From Pirellulaceae bacterium (lineage in GTDB: Bacteria; Planctomycetota; Planctomycetia; Pirellulales; Pirellulaceae): DNA of 64,000 nt. The position numbers and the translations under genes are program-made. The stretch's first letter is position 1; each line of letters begins with the position of its first letter. Below, one piece after another: positions 45,849-56,831 of this stretch. Under the pieces are notes generated by a model, which searched no databases, was not told the origin of the DNA, and was given only the letters and a program-made list of their open reading frames with translations. Location of the stretch: NCBI GenBank assembly GCA_019636375.1, contig JAHBXS010000003.1:124001-188000 (forward strand), given 5' to 3'.

Positions 45849-46910
45849 TCATTCACTTTGGCTACGCGAATTGGATCAGGTTCCGTTGCTGGAACTGCCC
45901 TGCGAGTAATTTGCACAAAGGCACTTACACCCATTTCTACCCGCCTGCCGTATAGCTTTGCCCAATCTCTTTGTGCCCACTGACGCTAGCAACAGACTCA
46001 CATTTTGCGAGGAACGACCACGACCGATTTCACTCAGTTGTTGAACTGCCAACTGTCTGGTCTCAATTCAGGCAAGCATCACAAACTGGGGGGTTTGCGG
46101 GCAACACTCATCGTGGCGCCGTTCCCTAAATCATTAGAAAAATCGTCACAATCCGGTTCATCATCCCTATTCTCTCGACGATAAGAATAAGGTCAGAGAA
46201 TGGGGATTATCAGATTGTCCAAGTTCGCAAGGCTGGCTTCGCCGAAGCGAAAGTCGCGGAACTGGCCTTAAAAGCCGTGCTTGGGAATTTTCGCGTCCGT
46301 TGTCACGATGGTTGTGATTCCTTCAAAAAGCGGCAGACTTAGTGAAGAACCATTCATTCTTGACAAGGCGTTTTCCTTGTTGGAATTGGTTTGTGAATTA
46401 CAATGGAGGCTGTAAATTCCCGACGAAAACCGCCGCGTCAGCTTATCAATCGGTCCTTGAAGACAATTGGATTTTTGTCTCATCGAACCTCAAGGCCAAC
46501 CTTCGCAGATCGTTCCGTCTTTTGACTTAAGAAGACGTTCTCGCTTCTCGGTTTGATATTCATCGCTGGCGGACTAGTCGATAGCCACCGTTTTGGATGT
46601 TAATAGATTCGTGGTTATGCAAAGATTTTGGCAAACACAAGTTCGCGGCAATAACGCGAAATCGTGACCAAAACATTGACCGAGCCGCAATCCGTGCCGC
46701 ATCAAATTTAAATCATTAAAACACTTTTTTTGGGTGCCCTGTCACCCACGGGAACGGAGTGCGCGCCGAACGAATGGGCATTAGGACATGCCTTGTAAAG
46801 CCCCTCTAATCTCAAAATTATCGCCAACAAACGTCACAATCAACCTCGTCTGGTCATTGACCGAACCGACGAACTCGTTCACCAATTGAAACTAATCCAA
46901 ACGTAACTCG
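45849..46910. other. Gene-free kilobase before the glycan locus
   Basis: More than 1 kb without a convincing gene. It holds an inverted repeat, CCCTATTCTCT / AGAGAATGGGG (46165-46205, one G-T pair), and a plus frame just after it (46201-46330) reading like a protein fragment (VQVRKAGFAEAKVAELALKA) that ends at TAG. This may be a decayed gene. A block GGGTGCCCTGTCACCC near 46732 is another partial palindrome. The glycan locus promoter is expected in the right part. Confidence 0.45.
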
Positions 46911-48305
46911 ATGACCAAAATTTGCTGTATTGGAGCAGGCTACGTCGGCGGACCGACGATGGCCATGATCGCCTACAAATGTCCCAACATTGATGTTCAC
47001 GTCGTGGACATCAACCAAGCAAGAATCGACGCTTGGAACTCTGACGTACTCCCCGTATACGAGCCGGGTTTGTTCGAGATCGTCGCCAGCCGTCGCGGCA
47101 AGAACTTGAAATTCTCCACGTGCATCGACCACGCGATTCGCGAAGCCGACATCATTTTCATCTCCGTGAACACGCCAACCAAAACGTTTGGAGCTGGAGC
47201 GGGCCGCGCGGCGAACTTGGAATTTATCGAACGCTGTGCGCGGCGAATCGCCGAGGCTGCCGAAGGGCACAAAATCGTCGTCGAAAAATCAACCTTGCCC
47301 GTCCGCACCGCCGAGGCAGTCAAACGAATCCTCTCCGAGTCCTCCAACGGGGCGACCTTCGATGTTCTCAGTAACCCAGAGTTCCTCGCCGAAGGGACCG
47401 CCATCGAAGACCTCCTCGATCCTGACCGTGTCCTCATCGGCGGCGAAAACCCGGAAGCCATCGAAGCTCTCGTCAGCGTCTACGCTCACTGGGTTGATCG
47501 CAGCCGCATACTGACGACGAACCTCTGGAGCAGTGAACTTTCGAAACTCACCGCCAACGCCTTTTTGGCCCAACGTGTCTCATCAATCAACGCCATCTCA
47601 GCCCTTTGCGAAGCGACCGAGGCCAACGTCGATGAAGTCGCAGCAGCCATCGGCACCGACTCCCGTATCGGACCCAAATTTCTCAAAGCTTCCGTGGGAT
47701 TCGGCGGTTCATGTTTCCAAAAAGATATCCTCAACCTCGTCTACCTCTGTCAACACTATGGGCTCCATGAAGTCGCCGAGTATTGGGAACAAGTCGTCAA
47801 GATGAACGACTATCAAAAATCCCGTTTCGCGCAAAAAATGGTCAAAACGATGTTCAACACCGTTTCAGGAAAACGTCTGGCGATCTGGGGTTTTGCCTTC
47901 AAAAAAGACACGAACGACACCCGCGAATCGGCGGCGATTTACGTTTGCCGAGATTTGCTTCGCGAAAACGCCATCCTTAATATCTACGATCCCAAAGTCT
48001 CAGACGAACAGATTCGGAATGACCTAAGAGAACTGATGGCCAACGGGTCTGGCGAACTAAGTCAACTTGATCGTCGTCTGATCGATGAAAACATTCACGT
48101 TGTCGAAAGTATGCAAGCGGCGGCCAGTGGGTCTCATGCCGTTGCTGTACTGACCGAATGGGACGAATTCAAAAATGCCGACTTTGAACGAATCTACTCG
48201 CAGATGCAAAAGCCTGCGTTTGTCTTCGACGGACGGAATATCTTGGATCACAAGAAACTACAACAGATCGGTTTCGAGGTTCATGCGATCGGCAAACGGG
48301 TTTAA
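46911..48305 (+). CDS. ugd: UDP-glucose 6-dehydrogenase, eukaryote-like type
   Basis: This 464-residue protein has an N-terminal NAD-binding [14 protein letters not shown], the catalytic cysteine in [58 protein letters not shown] and the C-terminal [14 protein letters not shown]. The GGPT and [12 protein letters not shown] forms resemble animal and plant UGDH. It oxidises UDP-glucose to UDP-glucuronate and starts the surface-polysaccharide locus. Confidence 0.93.
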   Translation: MTKICCIGAGYVGGPTMAMIAYKCPNIDVHVVDINQARIDAWNSDVLPVYEPGLFEIVASRRGKNLKFSTCIDHAIREADIIFISVNTPTKTFGAGAGRAANLEFIERCARRIAEAAEGHKIVVEKSTLPVRTAEAVKRILSESSNGATFDVLSNPEFLAEGTAIEDLLDPDRVLIGGENPEAIEALVSVYAHWVDRSRILTTNLWSSELSKLTANAFLAQRVSSINAISALCEATEANVDEVAAAIGTDSRIGPKFLKASVGFGGSCFQKDILNLVYLCQHYGLHEVAEYWEQVVKMNDYQKSRFAQKMVKTMFNTVSGKRLAIWGFAFKKDTNDTRESAAIYVCRDLLRENAILNIYDPKVSDEQIRNDLRELMANGSGELSQLDRRLIDENIHVVESMQAAASGSHAVAVLTEWDEFKNADFERIYSQMQKPAFVFDGRNILDHKKLQQIGFEVHAIGKRV

Positions 48306-48344
48306 AGCTTTTTTGCAAAGCATTTTTGAAAAAAATTTCGCTCG

Positions 48345-48384
48345 TTCACGGAGTGAACGGCTACGTAGCTTTTCACTCCGTGAA
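48345..48384. repeat. 40-base nested palindrome, copy 2
   Basis: Arms TTCACGGAGTGAA (48345-48357) and TTCACTCCGTGAA (48372-48384) are identical to those of copy 1 at 1967-2006. The 14-base centre CGGCTACGTAGCTT contains the palindrome GCTACGTAGC; copy 1 has CCACGTGG at the same place. It lies 39 bases after ugd and 114 before the next gene. Confidence 0.85.
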
Positions 48385-48498
48385 AAGATCTCTCACACCA
48401 TTGAGACTGATTTTGAAATCACAACGATATTCGAATAGCAACCCTTCCCGCTCGTATGGGGACTTGGGCTTGAAACGTCCAGCTTTGGAGCGGTTCGC

Positions 48499-49557
48499 TT
48501 GAAAGTCATCGTCACTGGCGGGGCGGGGTTCATTGGATGCAACTTCACAAGGAACTTGCTGCAGCACACAACGCATCAAGTCTTGGTGATTGACAAACTA
48601 ACCTACGCCGGGAGCCTGCGATCATTGGACGATGTTGCCGAACATCCAGGTTTCGAATTTAGACAATTAGATATTGGAGACGCAGAAGGCCTAAGAAATA
48701 CCTTTGCTCAATTTCAGCCAGACGCTGTTGTCCACCTAGCAGCCGAGTCCCACGTTGATCGCTCGATTGATGCTCCCGCCGTTTTTATCGAAACAAATAT
48801 TGGGGGGACCTTTACGCTGTTGCAGGAAACTCGCAGGTATTTGGCTGAAGTGGAAGACGAAAAACGAGAATTATTTCGGTTTGTTCATTGCTCGACGGAT
48901 GAAGTCTACGGTTCTTTGGAAGACGACTCGCCGCCGTTCCACGAGTCAACACGTTACGAGCCACGTTCTCCCTATTCGGCCACCAAGGCCGCTGCGGATC
49001 ATTTGGTTGGGGCTTGGCAAGTCACCTACGGACTTCCCGCCATCGTGACTCATTCCTCGAACAACTACGGCCCCTTTCAGTACCCAGAGAAACTGATTCC
49101 CGTTGTGATCACTAAAGCCCTAAGTGGCGATGCGATTCCGGTCTTCGGCAGCGGGCGACAAATTCGGGACTGGATTCATGTCGATGATCACTGCCGAGGC
49201 TTGACGGCCGCTCTGGAGCGGGGAAAACTGGGCGAGCACTACAACATTGGCGCCAACTGCGAACGCGAAAACTTGGAATTGGTCCACGACATTTGTAAAT
49301 TCTTGGACCGATTGCAACCTCGCTCTGATGGACAAAGCTATTCCAACCAAATCCAACATGTCAACGACCGACCCGGACACGATCACCGCTACGCACTTAA
49401 CGCCAACAAATTGGCCGACGAATTCCAATGGGAACCTAAGATTTCGCTCGCCGAAGGACTAGAGACAACCGTTCGCTGGTACATCGAAAATTCTAAGTGG
49501 TGCCAACACATGCTCGAACGAACGACGGGTACCCTGATTCAAAACTCCTTTACTTAA
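48499..49557 (+). CDS. rfbB: dTDP-glucose 4,6-dehydratase family protein
   Basis: This 352-residue protein shows [52 protein letters not shown] and [15 protein letters not shown], all RfbB hallmarks (extended SDR with YxxxK). It makes dTDP-4-keto-6-deoxyglucose, precursor of 6-deoxy sugars such as rhamnose. The TTG start at 48499 follows GGAG at normal distance and gives the correct N-terminus; no ATG fits. The other rhamnose genes are not in view. Confidence 0.92.
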   Translation: MKVIVTGGAGFIGCNFTRNLLQHTTHQVLVIDKLTYAGSLRSLDDVAEHPGFEFRQLDIGDAEGLRNTFAQFQPDAVVHLAAESHVDRSIDAPAVFIETNIGGTFTLLQETRRYLAEVEDEKRELFRFVHCSTDEVYGSLEDDSPPFHESTRYEPRSPYSATKAAADHLVGAWQVTYGLPAIVTHSSNNYGPFQYPEKLIPVVITKALSGDAIPVFGSGRQIRDWIHVDDHCRGLTAALERGKLGEHYNIGANCERENLELVHDICKFLDRLQPRSDGQSYSNQIQHVNDRPGHDHRYALNANKLADEFQWEPKISLAEGLETTVRWYIENSKWCQHMLERTTGTLIQNSFT

Positions 49558-49570
49558 GCTGAAATTGACC

Positions 49571-50869
49571 ATGATTGATTCCCTCACATCTCGCCTCGAC
49601 AATGGCTCGCTAAAGATCGCCGTCATCGGATTGGGCTATGTAGGCCTCCCACTTGCCGTCGAGTTCGGTAAACGACTTCCTACTCTGGGCTTCGATATCA
49701 ACCGCCATCGCATCGCCGAGCTATCACGTGGCGAAGACTCGACGTTAGAAGTCGAACCTGAAGAATTGAAATCCGCTGGGCATCTGAGCTTCTCAGATGA
49801 CATCGAAACCCTTCGCGCGTGCAGTGTCTTTATCGTCACGGTCCCGACCCCTATCGACCGCCACAAACGACCCGATCTGACGCCGCTGATCAAGGCCAGT
49901 CAGATGCTGGGAAAAGTCATCCAACCCGGAGCCGTCGTAATTTACGAATCGACCGTCTATCCAGGAGCGACCGAGGAAGACTGCATCCCACTGATCGAAA
50001 AAGAATCTGGGCTCAAATACAACGTGGACTTTTTTGCCGGCTATAGCCCAGAACGAATCAACCCCGGCGACAAACAACATCGCTTGACGACCATCAAAAA
50101 AGTCACTTCAGGCTCCACCCCCGAAGTCGCCCAGTTCGTCGACAAACTCTACCGCTCGATCGTCACCGCCGGAACACATCTGGCGACCAGCATCCGCGTT
50201 GCTGAGGCCGCTAAGGTCATCGAAAACACCCAACGCGATCTCAATATCGCACTGATCAACGAGTTGGCACTGATTTTCAACCGCCTTGGCATCGACACGC
50301 TGGAGGTCTTAGAAGCTGCCGGAACGAAATGGAATTTCCTCCCCTTTCGTCCGGGTCTTGTCGGCGGTCACTGCATTGGAGTCGACCCGTACTACTTGAC
50401 GCACAAGGCCCAAGAGGTCGGCCACACCCCGGAAGTCATCTTGGCCGGACGCCGCATCAACGACAGCATGGGGCATTATGTTGTTTCCCAGGTTGTCAAA
50501 CGCATGCTCAAGAAACGGATTCACGTCGAAGACGCTAATGTGCTGATCCTCGGCCTGACCTTCAAAGAAAACTGCCCCGATATTCGCAACACTCGCGTGG
50601 TGGATATCGTGGCCGAGTTCAAAGAATACGGAGCCAACGTCGACGTTTATGACCCCTGGGTTAACCCTGCTGAAACGGAGCACGAGTACGGTTTTACACC
50701 GATTGCTCAGCCTGCTCCCGGAAAGTACGACGCGATTATTTTGGCCGTGGCTCATCAACAGTTCCGCGACGCGGGGATCGAAACTATCCGTCAATGGGGC
50801 CGTCGCGACTGCGTGATCTACGATATCAAATCCTTGTTACCCCGCGACCAAGTCGACGGGCGATTGTAG
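49571..50869 (+). CDS. Nucleotide-sugar dehydrogenase, UDP-HexNAc type (TviB/WbpO-like)
   Basis: This 432-residue protein has [62 protein letters not shown], catalytic [16 protein letters not shown] and [15 protein letters not shown]. These match dehydrogenases that turn UDP-GalNAc or UDP-GlcNAc into the uronic acid. It differs from the ugd type upstream, so two acidic sugars can be supplied. ATG 49571; a TTG at 49565 is not preferred. Confidence 0.92.
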   Translation: MIDSLTSRLDNGSLKIAVIGLGYVGLPLAVEFGKRLPTLGFDINRHRIAELSRGEDSTLEVEPEELKSAGHLSFSDDIETLRACSVFIVTVPTPIDRHKRPDLTPLIKASQMLGKVIQPGAVVIYESTVYPGATEEDCIPLIEKESGLKYNVDFFAGYSPERINPGDKQHRLTTIKKVTSGSTPEVAQFVDKLYRSIVTAGTHLATSIRVAEAAKVIENTQRDLNIALINELALIFNRLGIDTLEVLEAAGTKWNFLPFRPGLVGGHCIGVDPYYLTHKAQEVGHTPEVILAGRRINDSMGHYVVSQVVKRMLKKRIHVEDANVLILGLTFKENCPDIRNTRVVDIVAEFKEYGANVDVYDPWVNPAETEHEYGFTPIAQPAPGKYDAIILAVAHQQFRDAGIETIRQWGRRDCVIYDIKSLLPRDQVDGRL

Positions 50870-50894
50870 TCAACCAACTTTTTATCACATCATC

Positions 50895-51917
50895 GTGCAT
50901 CCTTTTTTTGAATCTAACCGAGTTTTGACCATTGCCGAAGTGGGCCTTGCTCACGACGGGAGTTTAGGAACGGCACACGCCTACATTGATGCGGCGGCAG
51001 ATTGTGGCGCGACGGCGGTCAAATTCCAAACCCATATCGCTGCCGAAGAAAGTACGGTCGCCGAAAAATTTCGCGTTAAGGTATTCCCTCAGGACGCCAC
51101 GCGGTACGACTATTGGTTGCGGACTGGGTTCGAGAAATCACAATGGCTTGAACTAGCCGCTCACGCGCGAGAACGAGGCGTTCAGTTTCTCAGTTCTCCA
51201 TTCAGCAATTTGGCCGTCGATTGGTTGTGCGAATGCGGCGTGCCTGCCTGGAAAGTCGCCTCTGGGGAATTGACTAACTACCCCATGCTGGCTCGGATGT
51301 GCGAGACCGGGCTACCGATTTTGATTTCCAGCGGCATGAGCAGTTGGGCCGAGTTGCAAGGGACCGTGGACTTCGTGCGGGCTCGCAGTGTGCCGTTTGG
51401 CATTTTTCAATGCACAACCTCATACCCTTGCCCGCCAGAAAAATGGGGGCTGAACGTCCTAGCTGAATTGCGGGAACGGTTCGCTTGCCCGGTGGGCCTA
51501 AGTGATCATAGCGGCGAAATTTATGCTGGGTTGGCCGCCGTCGCCTTGGGAGCGACGATGCTCGAATTCCATATCGCGTTTTCCAAGCAACAATTCGGCC
51601 CAGACTCCAAGGCCAGCTTGACCCTCGACCAAGCTCGCACGCTTGTCGCCGGAGCCAATCAAATCGCCAATGCGATGCGGAATCCTATCGACAAAGATCA
51701 ACAAGCGGCAGACCTTAAACCGTTGCACGACCTGTTCACCAAGAGCATCGTTGCCGCTCGGAGTTTGAGCGCCGGGACGGTGTTGTCAGAGACCGATCTG
51801 GCGTTCAAGAAACCAGGGACGGGGATTTCAGCGGCGGTCTCCGACTCCTTGATAGGCAAACGTTTGAAAATTGACGTACCCGCCGATCACTTTTTTTCCG
51901 CAGACGACTTTGCCTGA
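50895..51917 (+). CDS. neuB: NeuB-like nonulosonic acid synthase
   Basis: This 340-residue protein has the NeuB TIM barrel (TIAEVGLAHDGS, AVKFQTHIAAEES, FGIFQCTTSYPCPPEKWGLN, VGLSDHSGEIYAGLAAVALGATMLEFHI) followed by the antifreeze-like SAF domain (KSIVAARSLSAGTVLSETDLAFKKPG). It condenses a ManNAc-type sugar with phosphoenolpyruvate. The start is GTG at 50895 without a clear ribosome site. Neu, Leg and Pse synthases cannot be separated from sequence alone; the neuC next door favours a Neu-type substrate. Confidence 0.9.
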   Translation: MHPFFESNRVLTIAEVGLAHDGSLGTAHAYIDAAADCGATAVKFQTHIAAEESTVAEKFRVKVFPQDATRYDYWLRTGFEKSQWLELAAHARERGVQFLSSPFSNLAVDWLCECGVPAWKVASGELTNYPMLARMCETGLPILISSGMSSWAELQGTVDFVRARSVPFGIFQCTTSYPCPPEKWGLNVLAELRERFACPVGLSDHSGEIYAGLAAVALGATMLEFHIAFSKQQFGPDSKASLTLDQARTLVAGANQIANAMRNPIDKDQQAADLKPLHDLFTKSIVAARSLSAGTVLSETDLAFKKPGTGISAAVSDSLIGKRLKIDVPADHFFSADDFA

Positions 51918-51967
51918 GCGAACTTTCAACTTGCAGCGGCCTAACCCGCAACTCACGAGTAACTTAC

Positions 51968-53122
51968 ATGCCTAGAAAAATCTGCGTCGTCATCACCGCG
52001 CGCCCAAGTTACAGCCGAGTCAAAACGGCTTTGCAAGCTATCCAAACTCATCCCGATTTGGAGTTGCAACTGGTAGTCGCAGCTTCAGCTTTGCTCGACC
52101 GCTACGGAAACGTGATTCGACAAATCGAAGCCGATGGTTTTCAAATCAACGAACGGGTCTTCATGGTCCTCGAAGGGGAGAACCCAACCTCGATGGCCAA
52201 AACCACCGGTCTGGGCTTGATGGAGTTGTCTACGAGTTTCCTCAACTTGGCCCCCGATGTCGTGGTCTCGATAGCCGACCGTTATGAAACGATCGCCACG
52301 GCCATCGCCGGTTCTTACATGAACATTCCCGTTGCCCATATCCAAGGGGGAGAAGTCACCGGCTCGATCGACGAAAAGGTTCGTCATGCGGTGACGAAGT
52401 TGTCAGATATTCATCTCGTCGCATCGCAAGGAGCCTTCGAACGCGTCATCAAGTTGGGAGAAGACCCGACAACGGTATTTAATACGGGTTGCCCGTCGAT
52501 TGATCTGGCCGCTGACATCGCGGCAAATCCAAAGTTAGATTTTGATCCTTTGCAAAAATATGCCGGGGTTGGTCAACCAGTAGATCTAGCTCAAGGCTAC
52601 ATCGTAGTGATGCAGCATCCGGTGACTTCGGAATATTCGCAGTCGCGGGAACAGATTGAGTTCACACTCGCAGCCGCCTCGCAATGCGGCCTGCCCGTCC
52701 TTTGGTTTTGGCCGAACGTCGATGCCGGCTCTGACGGCACGAGTTCGGGGATTCGGGCCTTTCGCGAACGGCATGGAGCGGCCAATTTTCACTTTTTCAA
52801 AAACATGGCCCCGCATGATTTCTTGCGGTTACTCGTAAACAGCCGCTGTTTGGTCGGCAATTCGAGCGTCGGAATTCGGGAGTGTGCCTTCTTGGGCGTC
52901 CCTGTGGTCAACATTGGATCGCGACAAGCGGGCCGCGAGCGTGGACGAAACACTTTGGATGTCCCACACGACGCAGAGCAAATATTGGCCGCGATCCACG
53001 AGCAGGTCGCTCACGGCCTTTATCCCAGCGACCCCATTTACGGCGATGGCCGGGCCGGTGAAAACATCGCTCAAGTCCTCGCCACCTGTCCACTAAAAAT
53101 CGAAAAACGCCTCGCGTATTAA
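51968..53122 (+). CDS. neuC: Hydrolysing UDP-GlcNAc 2-epimerase
   Basis: This 384-residue protein opens ICVVITARPSYSRVKTAL and contains VVSIADRYETIATAIAGSYMNIPVAHIQGGEVTGSIDEKVRHAVTKLSDIH and LVGNSSVGIREC, the pattern of the hydrolysing epimerase NeuC that makes ManNAc plus UDP (or the GDP version LegG). It sits between neuB and the acyltransferase and would feed NeuB directly. The aminotransferase and acetyltransferase of legionaminic synthesis are not seen. Confidence 0.9.
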   Translation: MPRKICVVITARPSYSRVKTALQAIQTHPDLELQLVVAASALLDRYGNVIRQIEADGFQINERVFMVLEGENPTSMAKTTGLGLMELSTSFLNLAPDVVVSIADRYETIATAIAGSYMNIPVAHIQGGEVTGSIDEKVRHAVTKLSDIHLVASQGAFERVIKLGEDPTTVFNTGCPSIDLAADIAANPKLDFDPLQKYAGVGQPVDLAQGYIVVMQHPVTSEYSQSREQIEFTLAAASQCGLPVLWFWPNVDAGSDGTSSGIRAFRERHGAANFHFFKNMAPHDFLRLLVNSRCLVGNSSVGIRECAFLGVPVVNIGSRQAGRERGRNTLDVPHDAEQILAAIHEQVAHGLYPSDPIYGDGRAGENIAQVLATCPLKIEKRLAY

Positions 53123-53127
53123 ACGCT

Positions 53128-55158
53128 TTGACTCCAGCCTTCGAATTAAAGTACCAACCAGAAATTGACGGCCTGCGGGCTGTCTCGGTGATGTTGGTCG
53201 TGTTGTATCACGCCGGTCTTCCCATTTCGGGAGGATACGTCGGAGTAGATGTATTTTTCGTTATCTCAGGATTTCTCATCACGGCTTTGATTGCCAAGGA
53301 AATCAACAACGGAACTTTTTCTCTAGCCAAGTTTTGGGAGCGTCGTATTCGGCGGATTTTCCCGGCATCGTTAGTGACCATGCTCGTCGTCTTGATCCTC
53401 GGGACACTCATCATGGTCCCTCGAGACTTGGAAAAACTGGGCCAGTCGTCGATAGCCCAAGCCGCGATGCTAAGCAATGTCTACTTTTGGCGCGATGTTG
53501 ATTATTTTGCTGGCTCAGCAGAGACCAAGCCACTGTTGCATACTTGGTCGCTGGCAGTGGAGGAACAGTTTTATTTGTTCTATCCGATTCTTTTAGTGTG
53601 CTTGAGTTATTATCGACGTATACAATTTGGCCTGCTGTTGGGACTTAGCATTATCTCGTTTGTCCTCAGTGTGATTTTCGTCGCTTATCGGCCTCAAGCA
53701 GCCTTTTATCTGCTCCCCTTTCGCGCCTGGGAACTGTTGCTGGGTGGGCTGATTGCCCTTCGACCAATTTATATTTCTAGTAAGCGTGCCCGAGAATTGT
53801 TGGCCGCAACCGGGATTGTTTTGATTTTGTTAGGAGCGGTTTTGTTCGATGCAGCGACGCCGTTCCCTGGCATCGCGGCAATGCTTCCCTGCTTGGGAGC
53901 GGCAGCCTTCATTACAGGCAACCTTTTCGACAAAACATCAAGTGGGCGCATCCTTAGTTGGCAACCAATCGTTTTCGTCGGACTGATCTCATATTCGCTC
54001 TATTTGTGGCATTGGCCCATCATGGCGTTCATGAGGTATCTCTACATCCCATTTACGCTCACCAATTCAATATTGGCGATAGCCGCCAGTCTAATTCTGG
54101 CCACCCTCTCTTGGAAATTTGTCGAGGGACCATTTCGAAAATCACACAAGTCCTCTCCAAAAAAATCCTGGATTCCGCAATTACAAACGCGAGGCGTGAT
54201 TGTTTCTGGAGTCTTAAGCCTCATCGTGATGGCAGGTCTCGGTTTTTCCGTCGTATGGTTCAAAGGTTTGCCCGGACGATATTCCGAACAAATGCTACTT
54301 CTGGTTGACGATGCGACATGGAACGGCAGTCAGTTTGCGGCAACGAAACAGGATCTGACTACAAATCAGTTTAAATCTCTAGGATTGAACAAAGATCAAA
54401 TTGACTTCGTCGTTTGGGGAGACAGTCACGCCCTGATGTATTTCGAAGTGATCGATGAACTTGCAACACGACATCGGTTAAGTGGGCATTTCATCGGCGT
54501 GGCCGGAAACCCTCCCATCCCCAACGTTTGGCGAGGGCGAAGTCGAGAACAGGGTGAGAACGCCGCGAAAGTGCTTGAATATGTGAAGCACTCCGGCATC
54601 CAAAATGTGGTCCTCATTGCACGTTGGTCGCTATACACGGAAGGATATTCTGAGTCTGAATTACATTTTGAAGAAAAAGGTCAACGACTCGAAGACGGAC
54701 TAATTCGCGACGCCAATTCGCCGAGTAATCAATCCATTGATGACGCACGCCGCGCTTTTAAAGCGCACTTCGCCGCTCTGCTACATCAATTGCATGAGCA
54801 ACAAATTCGGGTGTGGGTTGTGCAGCAAGTACCCGAGCAGCAAAGCCCCATCGCAATGCCTTGGCTGTTTCAGAATCAAGGTTTTCCAACTCAACCGCTC
54901 CTCGGAACAACGCGAGAACTGGACGGAGATCGGCAAGCGTTCTTCAAACAAGTCGTTTCAGAATTGACATCCACCAATGCTACTTTATTGGAAACTAGCG
55001 ATTGTTGTTTTAGTGATGAAGGCAAACCAATTTTGACGGCTGATGGCCGCGCTTCTTATCGAGACAACGACCACTTATCTCGATTCGGTGCCAAACATTT
55101 GATGTTTCATCGGTTTGACGAAATGATCTCCGTCATTGCGGAACAGACAAAAAATTAA
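53128..55158 (+). CDS. OafA-type membrane acyltransferase with SGNH domain
   Basis: This 676-residue protein starts at TTG 53128. Residues 10-350 are the acyltransferase-3 domain: EIDGLRAVSVMLVVLYHAGLP, the GYVGVDVFFVISGFLIT motif, RRIRRIFPA and LLHTWSLAVEEQFYLFYP. After the last helix comes a soluble SGNH-like domain (VVWGDSHALMYFEVIDEL near 430; late NDHLSRFGAKHL). Such enzymes O-acetylate polysaccharides or lipids at the membrane. Being inside the neu group it may acylate the nonulosonate. It ends directly before neuA with no spacer. Confidence 0.92.
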   Translation: MTPAFELKYQPEIDGLRAVSVMLVVLYHAGLPISGGYVGVDVFFVISGFLITALIAKEINNGTFSLAKFWERRIRRIFPASLVTMLVVLILGTLIMVPRDLEKLGQSSIAQAAMLSNVYFWRDVDYFAGSAETKPLLHTWSLAVEEQFYLFYPILLVCLSYYRRIQFGLLLGLSIISFVLSVIFVAYRPQAAFYLLPFRAWELLLGGLIALRPIYISSKRARELLAATGIVLILLGAVLFDAATPFPGIAAMLPCLGAAAFITGNLFDKTSSGRILSWQPIVFVGLISYSLYLWHWPIMAFMRYLYIPFTLTNSILAIAASLILATLSWKFVEGPFRKSHKSSPKKSWIPQLQTRGVIVSGVLSLIVMAGLGFSVVWFKGLPGRYSEQMLLLVDDATWNGSQFAATKQDLTTNQFKSLGLNKDQIDFVVWGDSHALMYFEVIDELATRHRLSGHFIGVAGNPPIPNVWRGRSREQGENAAKVLEYVKHSGIQNVVLIARWSLYTEGYSESELHFEEKGQRLEDGLIRDANSPSNQSIDDARRAFKAHFAALLHQLHEQQIRVWVVQQVPEQQSPIAMPWLFQNQGFPTQPLLGTTRELDGDRQAFFKQVVSELTSTNATLLETSDCCFSDEGKPILTADGRASYRDNDHLSRFGAKHLMFHRFDEMISVIAEQTKN

Positions 55159-55881
55159 ATGAAAGTCTTGGGAATCATTACTGCCAGAGGGGGATCGAAA
55201 GGGATTCCGCGCAAGAATTTGGTATCGCTGGCTGGGATTTCATTGTTGGGACATACGGCCAAGGCTGCGCTGGCGAGTCAGTTGTCACGTGTTGTGCTCT
55301 CCACCGACGATGAAGAAATCGCCGAACACGCCAGAGAACTCGGGATCGAAGTCCCCTTTATGCGGCCTGCTGAGCTGGCGCGCGACGACACCCCGACCAT
55401 TCCCGTTTTGCAAGATGTCGTCCGACGCTTGGAAGGAATGGGGGAAAGCTACGAAGCAGTCTTTACGCTGCAGCCGACGAACCCCTTGCGTTTGGCCGGA
55501 GACATCGACGGTGCCATTCGCCTGTTGACGGAAACGGGTGCCGATTCGGTAATTGGTTTTGCCGATGTTGGCGAACGTCATCCGGCCCGAATGAAATTGA
55601 GTAACGACCAAGGCCAAATGCTGGACCCGCCGTTTGCCGAAGCTTTCGAAGGGCTTCGGCGCCAAGAGTTACCGCGATATTACTTGCGGGATGGATCGGT
55701 CTATTTGACTCGAACGAGTGTATTGATGGAACAAAACTCGCTCAAGGGCTCAGACTGCCGTGGCTGGCTGATCCCTTCAGGGCGGGCGCTGAATATCGAC
55801 GAGCCGTTTGATTTGGAACTCGCCGAGTTTTTATTGAGTCGCAACATCTGTCAATTTCCTGGACGGCCGTTGAAGGGATGA
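55159..55881 (+). CDS. neuA: Acylneuraminate cytidylyltransferase (CMP-nonulosonate synthetase)
   Basis: This 240-residue protein has IITARGGSKGIPRKNL, the nucleotide-binding loop of NeuA/CMP-Kdo synthetases, then LSTDDEEIAEHARELGIEVPFMRP and LQPTNPLR. It activates the NeuB product with CTP. The start ATG directly follows the acyltransferase stop, and the stop overlaps the next gene by four bases. Confidence 0.93.
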   Translation: MKVLGIITARGGSKGIPRKNLVSLAGISLLGHTAKAALASQLSRVVLSTDDEEIAEHARELGIEVPFMRPAELARDDTPTIPVLQDVVRRLEGMGESYEAVFTLQPTNPLRLAGDIDGAIRLLTETGADSVIGFADVGERHPARMKLSNDQGQMLDPPFAEAFEGLRRQELPRYYLRDGSVYLTRTSVLMEQNSLKGSDCRGWLIPSGRALNIDEPFDLELAEFLLSRNICQFPGRPLKG

Positions 55882-56831
55882 AGCCCCGTTTGTTGATCGC
55901 CGAAAGTAACGGATTTTCCGAGTCCGCGCGGAAGACCTTAGAAGGCACCTTTGATGTTGAATACGCAGATTTAGATCGCGACGGCCTGTTGCGAGCGATC
56001 GGTGACTTCGATGCCGTTTGGGTCCGCTTGCGAAATATGATCGACCAAGAAATTCTCGCGGCTGGAAAACGGTTAAAGGCTTTGGCGACCAATACAACCG
56101 GATTGAATCACATTGATTTAGATGAAGCCGAACGGCGTGGGGTTCGTGTCATTTCCCTACGTGGCGAAGTCGACTTCCTCAAGACGATTCGGGCGACGGC
56201 GGAATTGACCATTGGTTTGACCTTGGCTGTTTTGCGGCGAATCCCGGCAGCTCACCAACATGTGTTAGGTGGTGGTTGGGACCGCACCTTGTTTTCAGGC
56301 AGCGAGATTTACGATAAGACCGTTGGGATTGTCGGGTATGGCCGGTTAGGCAAGATCGTGGCCGATTTGTTCTCGGCTTTTGGGGCCAGGGTTCTAGTGA
56401 ACGATCCCCGTCTGAACGCCACACCTCAAATTGATGGTTATCAAGTTTGTTCCTTAGGCGAACTCCTCGCTGAATCTCAAATCGTATCGCTGCATGCGAA
56501 TTATTTGGTTGAGAATCATCATTTTTTTGGTGGTCAACAATTTGCTGCGATGCAACAAGGCTCTATTTTTATCAACACGGCTCGGGGAGAGTTGGTTGAT
56601 GAACATGCACTCATTACGGCGATTGAATCGGAAGTTCTCGCCGGTGCTGGTATCGATGTTGTCGACAAAGAACACGCTCCCACGACAACGCTGGAAAAAC
56701 TTCGAGGATTGGCTCGGCGAGGGAAAAATTTGGTGTTCACGCCACATTTAGGTGGAAATACAAAAGAATCTTTGGAAAGAACCGAGCGGTTTTTAGCACA
56801 AAAATTGACGGAGTGTAACTGGGTTCGATGA
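55878..56831 (+). CDS. D-2-hydroxyacid dehydrogenase-like protein
   Basis: This 317-residue protein has the NAD-binding VGIVGYGRLGKIVADLFSAFGARVLVNDP, NTARGELVDEHAL and HLGGNTKES of the phosphoglycerate dehydrogenase family, with catalytic Arg in the preceding region and Glu in VDKEHAP. Its substrate is unknown. Genes of this type occur in surface-sugar loci, where they may modify a sugar or provide an acid substituent. Coupled at both ends by ATGA overlap. Confidence 0.85.
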   Translation: MKPRLLIAESNGFSESARKTLEGTFDVEYADLDRDGLLRAIGDFDAVWVRLRNMIDQEILAAGKRLKALATNTTGLNHIDLDEAERRGVRVISLRGEVDFLKTIRATAELTIGLTLAVLRRIPAAHQHVLGGGWDRTLFSGSEIYDKTVGIVGYGRLGKIVADLFSAFGARVLVNDPRLNATPQIDGYQVCSLGELLAESQIVSLHANYLVENHHFFGGQQFAAMQQGSIFINTARGELVDEHALITAIESEVLAGAGIDVVDKEHAPTTTLEKLRGLARRGKNLVFTPHLGGNTKESLERTERFLAQKLTECNWVR

